A stretch of 64,000 nucleotides of DNA from JAISGQ01 sp045604155 (GCA_045604155.1 JAZUNN010000006.1:62001-126000); one strand, 5' to 3'; positions 24,772 through 34,849 are shown, numbered from the stretch's first letter. Program-made: numbers and translations. The notes: generated from the letters alone by a model not told the origin.

Positions 24772-25326
24772 ATGGATACAATTTTCAAGACTACAGAAGA
24801 AAAAATGAATAAGACAATCAACGTTCTTGTTTCCGATTACAAGACCGTCCGTGCAGGACGAGCAAACCCCAGCGTACTTGACAGAATCACCGTTGAGTAT
24901 TACGGTGCAGAAACTCCTGTCAACCAGCTTGCATCCATCAGCGTTGCAGAAGCAAGAGTTCTCTGCATCCAGCCCTACGATGCATCTGCACTCCGCGGTA
25001 TCGAGAAGGCAATCAACGCATCCGACATCGGCATCAATCCCCAGAACGACGGCCGTGTTATCAGACTTACATTCCCTCCTCTCACTGAGGAGCGCCGCCG
25101 TGACCTTGCAAAGGATATCAAGAAGATGGGTGAAGACAGCAAGGTTGCAATCCGTTCCATCCGCCGTGATGCAATCGACAAGCTCAAGGCAATGAAGAAG
25201 GAATCCGCAATTACTGAGGATGACCTTAAGAACGCAGAGAAAAAGACCCAGGATCTCACCGACAAGTTCATCAAGAAGATTGACGAGCTTGCAGCAGACA
25301 AGGAAAAGGAGATCATGGAGATCTGA
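24772..25326 (+). CDS. frr: ribosome recycling factor
   Basis: 184 residues, the standard length. It has the tRNA-like RRF fold: a long triple-helix bundle (residues 1-30 and 105-184) with the inserted beta domain. Motifs: VRAGRANPSVLDRITVEYYG (about 27-46), NPQNDGRVIRLTFPPLTEERR and VAIRSIRRDAID. With EF-G it splits post-termination ribosomes. The strongly biased codon choice marks a highly expressed gene. It lies 36 bases after pyrH, with AAAGGGAG before the start. Confidence 0.97.
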   Translation: MDTIFKTTEEKMNKTINVLVSDYKTVRAGRANPSVLDRITVEYYGAETPVNQLASISVAEARVLCIQPYDASALRGIEKAINASDIGINPQNDGRVIRLTFPPLTEERRRDLAKDIKKMGEDSKVAIRSIRRDAIDKLKAMKKESAITEDDLKNAEKKTQDLTDKFIKKIDELAADKEKEIMEI

Positions 25327-25342
25327 TCAGATTGTATATGTT

Positions 25343-25367
25343 TACCGTGGGCAGAATGCCCACGGTA
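25343..25367 (+). other. intergenic hairpin between frr and uppS
   Basis: TACCGTGGGC, loop AGAAT, then GCCCACGGTA: a perfect 10-bp stem without a T run. It may stabilise the frr message end or weaken read-through to uppS rather than terminate. Confidence 0.55.
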
Positions 25368-25388
25368 TTACGTTAAAGGGGAAGGAGA

Positions 25389-26120
25389 ATGGATTTGTTC
25401 AGACGCAAAAACAAAAAAACTGAGATCGAACGCCATCTGCCCGAGCACATCGGGATAATCATGGACGGAAACGGTCGATGGGCACAGAAAAGAGGACTTC
25501 CCCGCATGGCAGGACACCGTGAGGGTGCCAACAATTTCAGAACCATAACAAGGTATTGCAATGAAATCGGCATAAAATACCTTACGGTATATGCATTTTC
25601 CACCGAGAACTGGAATCGTCCGAAGGAAGAGGTGGATGCCCTGATGAAGCTGCTTTATGATTACCTTGTGGAATCTCTGAGGGATTTTCGTGAGGAAAAC
25701 ATAAAGACCCGTTTCATAGGCGACAGAAGTATGCTCCACCCGAAACTTCAGGAGCTTATGGCGGAGGCTGAGGATCTGTCTGCAGATAAAACCGGTCTTG
25801 TACTGAATCTTGCCATCAATTACGGCGGCAGGGCAGAGATTGTAAATGCCGTGAAGCAGATTGCGGAAGAAGGCATCAGTCCGGAAGAGATAACCGAGCA
25901 GATGATTTCCGACAGAATGTACACAGCATCACAGCCTGACCCTGATCTTATCATAAGACCCAGCGGTGAATACAGAATCTCAAATTTCCTGCTTTGGCAG
26001 TCGGCATATTCTGAATTCGTCTTTTTCGATGAAATTCTGTGGCCTGACTTTTCAAAAAAGGATCTGGAAGAAGCCATAAATATTTTCTCGGGAAGAAAAA
26101 CACGATTTGGAGGAGTTTAA
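25389..26120 (+). CDS. uppS: isoprenyl transferase (undecaprenyl diphosphate synthase)
   Basis: 243-residue cis-prenyltransferase. IIMDGNGRWAQKRGLPRMAG (about 23-42) carries the catalytic Asp. GHREGANNFR, YAFSTENWNRPKEEV and DLIIRPSGEYRISNFLLWQS, then AYSEFVF, form the other conserved regions. It condenses isopentenyl diphosphate onto farnesyl diphosphate to give the undecaprenyl carrier for peptidoglycan and wall polymers. Two MEP-pathway genes that supply its substrate (dxr, ispG) lie downstream in the same operon. Confidence 0.96.
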   Translation: MDLFRRKNKKTEIERHLPEHIGIIMDGNGRWAQKRGLPRMAGHREGANNFRTITRYCNEIGIKYLTVYAFSTENWNRPKEEVDALMKLLYDYLVESLRDFREENIKTRFIGDRSMLHPKLQELMAEAEDLSADKTGLVLNLAINYGGRAEIVNAVKQIAEEGISPEEITEQMISDRMYTASQPDPDLIIRPSGEYRISNFLLWQSAYSEFVFFDEILWPDFSKKDLEEAINIFSGRKTRFGGV

Positions 26121-26981
26121 ATGAAAGTCAGAATAATATCCGCAATAGTCGGTATTATCATATTGGCAGGCGTTGTTGCAGCCGCACTGATGCTCGACGG
26201 CAGAGTGCTCTGCTACGCACTTGCAGCAATCGCTCTTCTGGCAGTTTATGAAGGACTCAATGCAGTGGGCACACTTAAAAACGCAGTTATCTCAATTCCC
26301 TGCTTTGTCTACGCAGTTGTGGTTGAGCTTACATTCCTTACTCAGGATAAGATCTCTGTAATCGTAATCGCAACTCTGGCATATATTACTGTGATGTTCC
26401 TCTGTGCTCTGGGTAAATATGAAAAGATCCCCGTTTCACAGATTGCAATGTCAGTGATGATGACAATGGTCATAACCTTCGCTGTATTCAGTGCAATCAC
26501 CATGTATTACAAGGATAACGGAGCAGTTACAAACTCCTACGGAATATCCATGCTGGTTTTCTGCCTTCTCTGCTCATGGCTTACCGATACAGGTGCATAT
26601 TTTGCAGGTACCCTTTTCGGAAAGCACAAGCTTTCTCCCAGAATCAGCCCGAAAAAGACCATCGAAGGTGCAATCGGCGGCGTTCTTGTCTGTGTTGCAC
26701 TCACATGGGCAATCGCATATCTCTGCACATCTGTGCTTGGCATAATTGACGGACACACCGTAAAGACCACAAATCTTATCATATTGACTTCCATTTGCAG
26801 CATAATATCCATGATAGGCGATCTTTCCTTCTCTGTAGTAAAAAGAACTTACGGAGTAAAGGACTACGGCAACATCATGCCCGGACACGGCGGTGTTCTT
26901 GACCGTTTTGACAGCTTCATGTTCGTGGCACCCTTTGTCTGTGTACTTTCAGGATATCTTCCCGTACTGGTGGCTGCATAA
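26121..26981 (+). CDS. cdsA: phosphatidate cytidylyltransferase
   Basis: 286 residues with about eight TM helices. The C-terminal signature SVVKRTYGVKDYGNIMPGHG, then GVLDRFDS (about 237-264), matches the CDP-alcohol synthase pattern S-x-x-KR-x(4)-KD-x(5)-PGHGG-x-x-DR-x-D. It makes CDP-diacylglycerol from CTP and phosphatidic acid in the membrane. The start codon directly follows the uppS stop, and the end overlaps the dxr start by one base, so translation is coupled. Confidence 0.95.
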   Translation: MKVRIISAIVGIIILAGVVAAALMLDGRVLCYALAAIALLAVYEGLNAVGTLKNAVISIPCFVYAVVVELTFLTQDKISVIVIATLAYITVMFLCALGKYEKIPVSQIAMSVMMTMVITFAVFSAITMYYKDNGAVTNSYGISMLVFCLLCSWLTDTGAYFAGTLFGKHKLSPRISPKKTIEGAIGGVLVCVALTWAIAYLCTSVLGIIDGHTVKTTNLIILTSICSIISMIGDLSFSVVKRTYGVKDYGNIMPGHGGVLDRFDSFMFVAPFVCVLSGYLPVLVAA

Positions 26982-28132
26982 TGATAAAGACCAGAGAAAA
27001 ATTATCCCTCCTCGGCTCAACGGGTTCAATAGGAACTCAGGCACTCCGTGTAGCGGAGCAGCTTTCAATACCCGTAGTTGCCGTAGCTGCAAACAGCAGC
27101 GTAAAGCTCCTTGAGGAGCAGATAAGAAAATTCAGACCCGAGATTGCAGTAGCTGTAAATGAAGAAGCTGCTGCATCGCTGAAAATTTCCGTAGCAGACA
27201 CAAACACAAAGGTGCTTGCAGGAATGGACGGACTTATCGAGGCAGCAAGCCTTGAAAGTGCTGATGTTGTGCTCAACTCCGTTGTGGGTATGGTAGGCCT
27301 TCGTCCTACCCTTGCAGCCATAGAAAGCGGAAAGAAGCTTGCACTTGCAAATAAGGAAACCCTTGTGGCAGGCGGAAGCCTTGTCATGGATGCAGCGAAG
27401 AAAAACGGCATCGACATACTTCCCGTTGACAGTGAGCATTCTGCAATATTCCAGTGTCTGCAGGGCAAACCAACAAACAGCGGAATAAAGAAGATACTCC
27501 TCACCGCTTCAGGCGGACCTTTCTTCGGCAAAAAGAAGGAAGAGCTTGCAGAGATGACCGCAAAGGAAGCTTTGAAGCACCCCAACTGGAGCATGGGCTC
27601 AAAAATAACCATCGACTCTGCTACACTCATGAACAAGGGCCTTGAGGTTATTGAAGCAGCATGGCTTTTTGATGTGCCTCTTGAAAAAATTGAGGTTGTT
27701 GTTCACAGAGAGAGCATAATTCATTCTGCAGTTGAGTTTGAAGATAACAGTGTCATTGCACAGCTCGGACTTCCGGATATGACAATCCCCATTCAGTACG
27801 CACTGACATATCCTGAAAGATATCCGTCGCCTGCAGGCGAGCTTGACCTGTTCAAGCTTGGAAAGATGACATTCTACGAACCCGATATGGATACATTCAA
27901 CTGCCTTGCAGCCTGCAGGAAAGCCTTCTCGCTGGGCGGCACTGCCTGCGCAGCGGCAAATGGTGCAAACGAGGCAGCTGTAGAGCTTTTCCTGAAGGGA
28001 GAAATCGGATTTCTGCAGATAGGTGAGCTGGTTGAAGGCGCACTTTCACTGTACAGACCCGGTGAATATACCCTTTCGGATATACTTGAAACAGATAAGG
28101 CGGCAAAGGAATACGTATACGCCGCAAAATAA
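26981..28132 (+). CDS. dxr: 1-deoxy-D-xylulose-5-phosphate reductoisomerase
   Basis: 383 residues. NADPH-binding LLGSTGSIGTQALRVAE (about 10-26), LANKETLVAGG (about 123-133), metal and substrate motifs VDSEHSAIFQCLQG (about 149-162), TASGGPFF and SATLMNKGLEVIEAAWLF. It converts DXP to MEP, the first committed step of the non-mevalonate isoprenoid pathway and the target of fosmidomycin. ispG lies two genes downstream. Confidence 0.96.
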   Translation: MIKTREKLSLLGSTGSIGTQALRVAEQLSIPVVAVAANSSVKLLEEQIRKFRPEIAVAVNEEAAASLKISVADTNTKVLAGMDGLIEAASLESADVVLNSVVGMVGLRPTLAAIESGKKLALANKETLVAGGSLVMDAAKKNGIDILPVDSEHSAIFQCLQGKPTNSGIKKILLTASGGPFFGKKKEELAEMTAKEALKHPNWSMGSKITIDSATLMNKGLEVIEAAWLFDVPLEKIEVVVHRESIIHSAVEFEDNSVIAQLGLPDMTIPIQYALTYPERYPSPAGELDLFKLGKMTFYEPDMDTFNCLAACRKAFSLGGTACAAANGANEAAVELFLKGEIGFLQIGELVEGALSLYRPGEYTLSDILETDKAAKEYVYAAK

Positions 28133-28147
28133 GGAGATGAAGAACTC

Positions 28148-29341
28148 TTGACCACTGCACTTATTATCATAGGAGCTGTTTTTTTGTTCCTTCTGGTTGT
28201 GCTTGTTCATGAATTCGGTCACTTTATCACCGCCAAGATGTTCGGTGTCAAAGTCAACGAATTTGCAATAGGCATGGGACCGAAGCTTTTCAAAAAGCAG
28301 GGAAAGGAAACGCTCTATACCTTCAGACTTCTTCCCATAGGAGGTTTCTGCGCCATGGAAGGTGAGGATGAGGAAAGCAGCGATGACCGTGCATTCTGCA
28401 ACAAAAAGCCCTGGCAGAAGTTCATAATTGTAGCTGCAGGCGGTATTTTCAATATCATTCTCGGACTTATTTTCATGCTTATCGTTCAGGCGGTAAATGT
28501 TCCCGGTGATTCCAATCTCATAGGCACAAAGGAAATCTGGGGATTCCCTGAAACCGGTTATTCCGCAGCTGAAGCAAGCGGACTTCAGAAGGGTGACGAA
28601 ATCTACGCAGTAAACGGCTACAGAGTTCTCTGTTCTTCCGATATTTCTTACGGTATGGCATTTGCAAACAGCAGCAATATGACCTTTACCGTAATCCGTG
28701 ACGGCAAGAAAATGGATATAGATGTCCAGCTGAACACAACCCAGAGAGTAAGCCCCGTGCTGTCTCAGACAGATTTCCCGGCACAGCTTGCACAAAGCCT
28801 TAATATCAGTGAATCTGATATAGAGTATACAGACGGAACACTGAGAAAAGACGAATATCCTGCCCAGGATTTCATAATTGTGGGTGAGGAAAAGAATTTT
28901 GGAAATGTAATTACATCTACAGGCTCAGAAACAGTGTCCATGTGCAGAGTTGTATATGTCAGCCTCTGGAAGCTTGTCACAGGCGAGTTCAAGATGACTG
29001 ATATGTCAGGACCCGTAGGCATCGTTGACACAATCGGTCAGGTGGCCGAAGGCTCCATGAGCGAAGAACAGACCGCAGGAGAAAACTTCCTTTCTGCCTT
29101 TATCAGTATCCTCAGAGTAATGGCACTTATCACTGTCAATCTGGGACTGTTCAATCTCCTGCCCGTACCTGCCCTTGACGGCGGCAGACTGTTCTTTATA
29201 CTCATCCAGATGATCATTCGCAGACCCATACCCGCAAAGTACGAGGCAGTCATACATTTTGTAGGACTTATGCTCCTCTTTGCACTTATGATTTTCGTAA
29301 CATTCAATGATATAGTAAAGCTTATTGGCTGTTCAGGATAA
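28148..29341 (+). CDS. rseP: RseP/RasP-type site-2 intramembrane metalloprotease
   Basis: 397 residues starting at TTG (28148), with AAGGAG upstream. The zinc-binding HEFGH motif is at about 21-25 inside the first TM helix. A PDZ domain follows (about 120-200, SGLQKGDEIYAVNGYR), and the second active-site motif ALDGGRLFF lies near 340. About four TM helices. It cuts membrane-embedded substrates such as anti-sigma factors after a first-site cleavage; in Firmicutes RasP also clears signal-peptide remnants. Genes for its substrates are not in the window. Confidence 0.94.
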   Translation: MTTALIIIGAVFLFLLVVLVHEFGHFITAKMFGVKVNEFAIGMGPKLFKKQGKETLYTFRLLPIGGFCAMEGEDEESSDDRAFCNKKPWQKFIIVAAGGIFNIILGLIFMLIVQAVNVPGDSNLIGTKEIWGFPETGYSAAEASGLQKGDEIYAVNGYRVLCSSDISYGMAFANSSNMTFTVIRDGKKMDIDVQLNTTQRVSPVLSQTDFPAQLAQSLNISESDIEYTDGTLRKDEYPAQDFIIVGEEKNFGNVITSTGSETVSMCRVVYVSLWKLVTGEFKMTDMSGPVGIVDTIGQVAEGSMSEEQTAGENFLSAFISILRVMALITVNLGLFNLLPVPALDGGRLFFILIQMIIRRPIPAKYEAVIHFVGLMLLFALMIFVTFNDIVKLIGCSG

Positions 29342-29353
29342 GGATTGATTTTA

Positions 29354-30403
29354 ATGCAGAGAAAAATCACTGACAGAATAAGTATCGGCAACAGGCAAAT
29401 CGGAGGCGGTTTGCCTGTACTTATTCAGTCCATGTTAAACACACCGTCGTACGACATAGAGGGAAGTGTAGCTCAGGCAGTAGCTCTTGAAAAGGCAGGC
29501 TGTGAAATAGTACGTGCAGCAGTGCCCGACAAAGAAGCTGTAAAGCTTATCACAGCTTTGAAAAACGCACTGACTATACCCGTGGTTGCAGACATCCATT
29601 TCGATTACCGTCTTGCACTTGCATGCGTTGACGCAGGTGTTGACAAGGTGAGGATAAACCCCGGCAATATCGGTGATGAGGATAGAGTAAAACAGGTAGT
29701 CGACAAGTGCAAGGCAAACAATGTACCCATCAGAATCGGTGTAAACAGCGGCTCTGTTGAAAAGAGCATACTTGCGAAGTACGGCTCACCTACAGCAGAA
29801 GCTCTCTGTGAAAGTGCCCTTTACCATGTTGGACTTCTTGAAAAATACGACTTCCATGATATAGTTGTGTCCCTCAAGTCTTCCGACGTGCAGACCACAA
29901 TAGACACATACCGCCTCATGAGCGAAAAATGCAGTTATCCTCTCCACCTCGGTGTAACCGAAGCAGGCACCACACGCATGGGAATCATCAAATCCTCCGT
30001 AGGTATCGGTGCATTGCTTTCCGAAGGCATCGGAGACACCATGAGGGTATCACTCACAGCAGACCCGGTAGAAGAAATCTATGCTGCAAAGGATATTCTT
30101 TCAGCACTGGGACTTCGCAGAGAGGGAGTTCAGTTTGTTTCCTGTCCTACCTGCGGAAGAACAAGAATCGATCTTGTAGGACTTGCAAACAAAGTGGAGG
30201 AAGCCCTCAGAGGAGTCGAGAAGAATATTAAAGTAGCGGTCATGGGCTGCGTTGTAAACGGACCCGGAGAAGCCCGAGAGGCCGATATCGGACTTGCAGG
30301 CGGCGACGGCTGCGCTGTTATATTCAAAAAAGGCGAAGTAATCAAAAAGGTAAGTGAAGAGCAGGCACTTTCTGCCCTTCTTGAGGAAATAGACAAATTG
30401 TAG
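29354..30403 (+). CDS. ispG: 4-hydroxy-3-methylbut-2-en-1-yl diphosphate synthase
   Basis: 349 residues from the ATG at 29354; a TTG nine bases earlier is less well placed. It is the short, two-domain bacterial GcpE. The TIM-barrel part has QSMLNTPSYD and DIHFDYRLAL, then KVRINPGNIG. The C-terminal iron-sulfur part has SCPTCGRT (two Cys) and VMGCVVNGPGEA (third Cys), with the acidic ligand following. It reduces MEcPP to HMBPP using electrons from flavodoxin or ferredoxin, the penultimate MEP-pathway step. It is oxygen-sensitive, which suits an anaerobe. Confidence 0.96.
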   Translation: MQRKITDRISIGNRQIGGGLPVLIQSMLNTPSYDIEGSVAQAVALEKAGCEIVRAAVPDKEAVKLITALKNALTIPVVADIHFDYRLALACVDAGVDKVRINPGNIGDEDRVKQVVDKCKANNVPIRIGVNSGSVEKSILAKYGSPTAEALCESALYHVGLLEKYDFHDIVVSLKSSDVQTTIDTYRLMSEKCSYPLHLGVTEAGTTRMGIIKSSVGIGALLSEGIGDTMRVSLTADPVEEIYAAKDILSALGLRREGVQFVSCPTCGRTRIDLVGLANKVEEALRGVEKNIKVAVMGCVVNGPGEAREADIGLAGGDGCAVIFKKGEVIKKVSEEQALSALLEEIDKL

Positions 30404-30414
30404 GAAAGGAACTT

Positions 30415-33400
30415 ATGAAACAGACACTCGGTCAGCTTTTTTCAGAATGTGCGGTGAACGAATATGTGTCGGCAATAGCCGACCTGAAAATTAATGAAAT
30501 TCTGCCACGCAACAATTTCAGGTCACTGACAGTACGTGTCAGTGCAGACAAATTTATAGACTTTGAAAAATTTCATAAGGCAGAGGCCGTTATCAAAGGC
30601 TGCTATCTCCTTGATGAAGTTAACATAATACCAAAATTCACACCGGAAAGCTTCTCGGAAAATGTCCTTGACAGTCTTATCGGAGAGCTGAAAAAGACAG
30701 TTTCCACAGTTAACGGAGCTTTTTACAAGTGCTCGTGGAATTACGATGAAAGCAGCAAGGTGGTATCCGCAGTCCTTAAAACAGACAGCCTTATGCTGCT
30801 CAAGGCAAAGAAGTTCAACGAAAAGTTTGAAAATGCGGTTATCGAATATTTCGGACTTCCCGTTGTGCTCAGCCTTGCATACGATAAGGATGCACAGATA
30901 CCGAAGATTGAACCGGATGTTAACATAACACCTCCGTGGGAGAATGAGCCTGCAGCATCAAAACCTGCAAGTGCACCTGCGGCAAGACCGGCAGAGCGTA
31001 CTGTGCCTCAGAGAAAAACAAGATATGCACCGCTGCCGGTTGAAAATCTTCTCAACGGTCTGCCCGATAAAATCAGCAGCCCCGTACTTATCTACGGCAA
31101 GGTGGAAGCATTGCCCGCAATAGAGCTTGTAAAGCTTGACCCCATGCAGCACAGAGCAACAGTATGGGGTAGAGTTTTCGGCTTTGAATCAAAGCTTACT
31201 AAATCAGGCAAAAGCTACATAGTAAAATTCAACATTACAGACCTTACATCCTCCAATACTGTCAAACTCTTCATGAAAGAGAAGGACATGGAAAAAGCAG
31301 AGGATTTAAAGGACGGAGCAGTTGTAATTGTTCAGGGCGAATATGCCTACGACAGCTATGATAAGAGCTATTGCCTTATGGCAAGCTGCATTGCTCTTGC
31401 AAATGAGCGCCAGCGCATGGATAACTGCGAAGGCAAGCGAGTTGAGCTGCATATGCACACAAATATGTCAGCTCTTGATGCCGTAACTCCTGCATCAAAG
31501 CTCATTGAGCGAGCAGCGAAGTGGGGACATACAGCCATAGCGATTACTGACCACGGCGTTGCGCAGGCATTTCCGGAAGCCATGAATACCGCCAACAAGC
31601 TGAAAAAAGGCGGTACACCGATAAAAATTATCTACGGCGTAGAGGACTACTTTGTAGATGACAGTGTACGTGTAGTAGTCGGCAAGGCAAACAGCCCGAT
31701 CGAAGGGGATATTATTGCCTTTGACCTTGAAACAACGGGACTCAACGCAAATAACTGCCGCATAACAGAAATCGGTGCAGTGCGTCTGCGAGGTCTTGAT
31801 ATAGTCGATAAATTCGGCACCTTTGTAAATCCCGAGCAGCATATTCCTTCCAAGATAACGGATATAACGGGAATATCTGATGAAATGGTTGCAAACGCAC
31901 CCAAGGAAGCGGAAGCTGTTGCAAAATTCCTTGAATTCTGCGGAGATACAAAGATTCTTTCTGCTCATAATGCCTCATTTGATATGAGCTTTCTGACAGC
32001 AGCCTGCAAGAGATGCAGCTATGAATGTGATTTCACCAGCCTTGACACTCTTGCACTCAGCCGTGCCATGTTCCCTGATATGAAGAATCACAAGCTTGAT
32101 ACGGTAACATCCTATCTCAAGCTTCCTTCTTTCAATCATCACCGTGCGGTTGATGATGCCGTTGCCCTGGCTCATATCCTTGTCGAAGAGCTGCGCAGAA
32201 TGCGTGACGACTACAACGTTACCGAAATATCCCAGCTTAATACAGCAATTACCGACAGACCCATAAAGACCTTTGATTCTCACCATCAGATAATTCTTGT
32301 AAAGAACAAGATAGGTCTTAAAAATCTCTATAAGCTTATTTCAAGAGCGAATATCCAGGATTTCTACAAGCGTCCGAGAACAAGGCGCAGTATGATAGAA
32401 AAGCACCGTGAGGGTCTTATAATCGGCTCTGCCTGTGAGGCAGGCGAGCTTTATAAGGCAGTCGCACTTGGTGCATCCCATGAACGTCTTGTAGAGATTG
32501 CATCATTCTATGACTATCTCGAAATCCAGCCCACAGGCAATAATATGTTCATGGTGCGCAACGGTGAAGTTCCCGATGTAGCAACACTTGAAGAATATAA
32601 CCGAACCATCTGCAAGCTGGGTGAGGAGCTTGACAAGCCCGTTGTAGCAACCTGCGATGTCCATTTCCTCGATCCCGAGGATGAAGCCTTCCGAAGGGTG
32701 CTCATGGCAAGCTTTGAGGATGGTGACCAGCAGGCACCTCTGTACCTTCGTACTACGGAAGAAATGCTTGCTGAGTTTGAATACCTCGGCAAGGACAAGG
32801 CTTATGAGGTGGTTGTCACAAACACCAATCTCATAGCCGATATGGTAGAAGAAATATCCCCCATACCGCCCGGAGTATATCCTCCCCGAATCGAGGGCTC
32901 TGACGAAAACCTGCGTTCAATCAGCCGCAACAGAGCAAAGGAGATATACGGTGATCCTTTGCCTGAATATGTTCACGAGCGTCTTGAGCGTGAGCTTGAT
33001 TCTATCATAAACAACGGCTTCTCTGTCATGTACATGACAGCACAGATGCTTGTTGCCGACTCCGAAGCTCACGGCTACCTTGTAGGCTCACGAGGCTCCG
33101 TCGGTTCATCCTTTGTTGCGACTATGGCAGGTATATCCGAGGTTAACCCTCTTGCACCCCACTATGTGTGCCCCAAGTGCCAGTGGAGCCAGTTCTTTAT
33201 AGAAGACCCCAACGTAGGCTCGGGCTTTGACCTGCCTCCAAAGAACTGTCCTCTCTGCGGTGAGGAATGCAGACGTGACGGACACGAAATTCCCTTTGAA
33301 ACCTTCCTTGGATTCTATGGCGACAAACAGCCGGATATCGACCTTAATTTCTCAGGTGAATACCAGTCCTGCGCACATAAATACACTGAAGAAATATTTG

Positions 33401-34761
33401 GTGCAGAGAACGTTTTCAAGGCAGGTACAATCGGCACTGTTGCAGAAAAGACTGCATACGGCTATGTTCTCAAATATGCAGAGGAAAGAGGCCTTACCCT
33501 TCCTGCGGCAGAAATTGAGCGTCTGAAAAACGGCTGTACGGGTATAAAGCGCACCACCAGCCAGCACCCGGGCGGCATGGTTGTTGTTCCCAGAGAATAC
33601 GAAGTGTACGACTTCTGTCCCATAGCTCACCCGGCGGACAAGGTGGATGTTGACATAGTCACAACCCACTTTGACTTCCACTCAATACACGATACCATTC
33701 TCAAGCTTGATATACTCGGACACGATAATCCGACCATTTACCACTATCTCGAGGAATACACAGGAATCCCCGTTATGGATGTTACAATGAGTGACCCTGA
33801 GGTAATGAGTCTGTTCACATCAACTGAGGCACTGGGTGTAACACCTGAGGACATAGATTCCCTCACAGGTACATTCTCCCTGCCCGAAGTCGGAACATCC
33901 TTTGTTCGTCAGATGCTTGTTGATACCCAGCCCAAGACCTTTGCCGATCTTCTGCAGGTTTCAGGTCTTTCTCACGGTACCGATGTTTACCTCGGCAACG
34001 CAAAGGATCTTATCGACCAGGGAATATGCACTATTTCCGAAGTTATCGGAACACGAGACAACATCATGGTCTATCTTATCCAGAAGGGCGTTGAAAAGGG
34101 ACTTGCATTCAAGATAATGGAGATAGTCCGTAAGGGCAACGCAAAGAAGCTTCTGACCGATGAAATGGTACAGATAATGAAGGACAACAATGTTCCTGAC
34201 TGGTACATTGATTCCTGCTTCAAAATCAAGTATATGTTCCCCAAGGCTCACGCTGCAGCTTATATGATAGCAACCCTTCGTCTGGGCTGGTACAAGGTTC
34301 ATATGAAGGAAGCCTATTATGCAGCTTACTTCACCGCACGTCCCGATGACTTTGATGCAGAATCCGCCGCCGCAGGCAGAACTGCCGTCAGAAACAGAAT
34401 GAAGGAGATAGTTGCAAAGGGCAAAGGCGCAAGTGATAAGGAAAACAAGACCTACGCAGTGCTTCAGATAATAAATGAAGCATTGGCAAGAGGTGTAAAA
34501 TTCCTGAATATCGACCTTGAAAAGAGCTCATCGTATAAATTCCTTGTTGAGGAAGATGGCATAAGACTTCCATTCTCCGTCCTTGAAGGTGTCGGACTCA
34601 ATGCAGCAAAGCAGCTTGAAGAAGCAAGAAACGAAGCCATGTTTTCAACTCGTGATGATATGCAGAAACGCTCAGGCGTAACAAAGGCGGTTATAGCCGC
34701 TCTTGATGCAGCAGGAGCTCTTGCTGGACTACCCGAATCCGACCAGATATCCTTTATATAG
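30415..34761 (+). CDS. polC: PolC-type DNA polymerase III alpha subunit
   Basis: 1448 residues, the usual PolC length. Order: N-terminal domain (1-170), OB fold (about 225-335, ATVWGRVFGFESKLTKSGKS), and PHP domain beginning VELHMHTNMSALD (about 343). A DnaQ-like 3'-5' exonuclease (FDLETTG at about 436, HNASFDMSFL, HHRAVDDA) is inserted in the PHP domain. The polymerase core has GSRGSVGSSFVATM (about 892), a Cys4 cluster (CPKCQWS and CPLCGEEC, about 921-950) and catalytic PDIDLNFSGEYQ (about 972). It is the main replicative polymerase of low-GC Gram-positives, with built-in proofreading, and is last in the operon. Confidence 0.97.
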   Translation: MKQTLGQLFSECAVNEYVSAIADLKINEILPRNNFRSLTVRVSADKFIDFEKFHKAEAVIKGCYLLDEVNIIPKFTPESFSENVLDSLIGELKKTVSTVNGAFYKCSWNYDESSKVVSAVLKTDSLMLLKAKKFNEKFENAVIEYFGLPVVLSLAYDKDAQIPKIEPDVNITPPWENEPAASKPASAPAARPAERTVPQRKTRYAPLPVENLLNGLPDKISSPVLIYGKVEALPAIELVKLDPMQHRATVWGRVFGFESKLTKSGKSYIVKFNITDLTSSNTVKLFMKEKDMEKAEDLKDGAVVIVQGEYAYDSYDKSYCLMASCIALANERQRMDNCEGKRVELHMHTNMSALDAVTPASKLIERAAKWGHTAIAITDHGVAQAFPEAMNTANKLKKGGTPIKIIYGVEDYFVDDSVRVVVGKANSPIEGDIIAFDLETTGLNANNCRITEIGAVRLRGLDIVDKFGTFVNPEQHIPSKITDITGISDEMVANAPKEAEAVAKFLEFCGDTKILSAHNASFDMSFLTAACKRCSYECDFTSLDTLALSRAMFPDMKNHKLDTVTSYLKLPSFNHHRAVDDAVALAHILVEELRRMRDDYNVTEISQLNTAITDRPIKTFDSHHQIILVKNKIGLKNLYKLISRANIQDFYKRPRTRRSMIEKHREGLIIGSACEAGELYKAVALGASHERLVEIASFYDYLEIQPTGNNMFMVRNGEVPDVATLEEYNRTICKLGEELDKPVVATCDVHFLDPEDEAFRRVLMASFEDGDQQAPLYLRTTEEMLAEFEYLGKDKAYEVVVTNTNLIADMVEEISPIPPGVYPPRIEGSDENLRSISRNRAKEIYGDPLPEYVHERLERELDSIINNGFSVMYMTAQMLVADSEAHGYLVGSRGSVGSSFVATMAGISEVNPLAPHYVCPKCQWSQFFIEDPNVGSGFDLPPKNCPLCGEECRRDGHEIPFETFLGFYGDKQPDIDLNFSGEYQSCAHKYTEEIFGAENVFKAGTIGTVAEKTAYGYVLKYAEERGLTLPAAEIERLKNGCTGIKRTTSQHPGGMVVVPREYEVYDFCPIAHPADKVDVDIVTTHFDFHSIHDTILKLDILGHDNPTIYHYLEEYTGIPVMDVTMSDPEVMSLFTSTEALGVTPEDIDSLTGTFSLPEVGTSFVRQMLVDTQPKTFADLLQVSGLSHGTDVYLGNAKDLIDQGICTISEVIGTRDNIMVYLIQKGVEKGLAFKIMEIVRKGNAKKLLTDEMVQIMKDNNVPDWYIDSCFKIKYMFPKAHAAAYMIATLRLGWYKVHMKEAYYAAYFTARPDDFDAESAAAGRTAVRNRMKEIVAKGKGASDKENKTYAVLQIINEALARGVKFLNIDLEKSSSYKFLVEEDGIRLPFSVLEGVGLNAAKQLEEARNEAMFSTRDDMQKRSGVTKAVIAALDAAGALAGLPESDQISFI

Positions 34762-34777
34762 TGATAAAAGTTTTGGT

Positions 34778-34849
34778 CAAGCTTTTTCAAAAGCTTGCTG
34801 ATTCCAAAGGCAGAGCCTTTGAACAGGAGCTTGAGGGCAGAGCCCTCAA
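34778..34849. repeat. string of three small hairpin modules after polC
   Basis: Three palindromes follow each other: CAAGCTTTTTCAAAAGCTTG (34778-34797), AAAGGCAGAGCCTTT (34806-34820) and TTGAGGGCAGAGCCCTCAA (34831-34849). The last two share a GGCAGAGCC core. They look like units of an interspersed repeat; the family was not searched. Confidence 0.55.
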
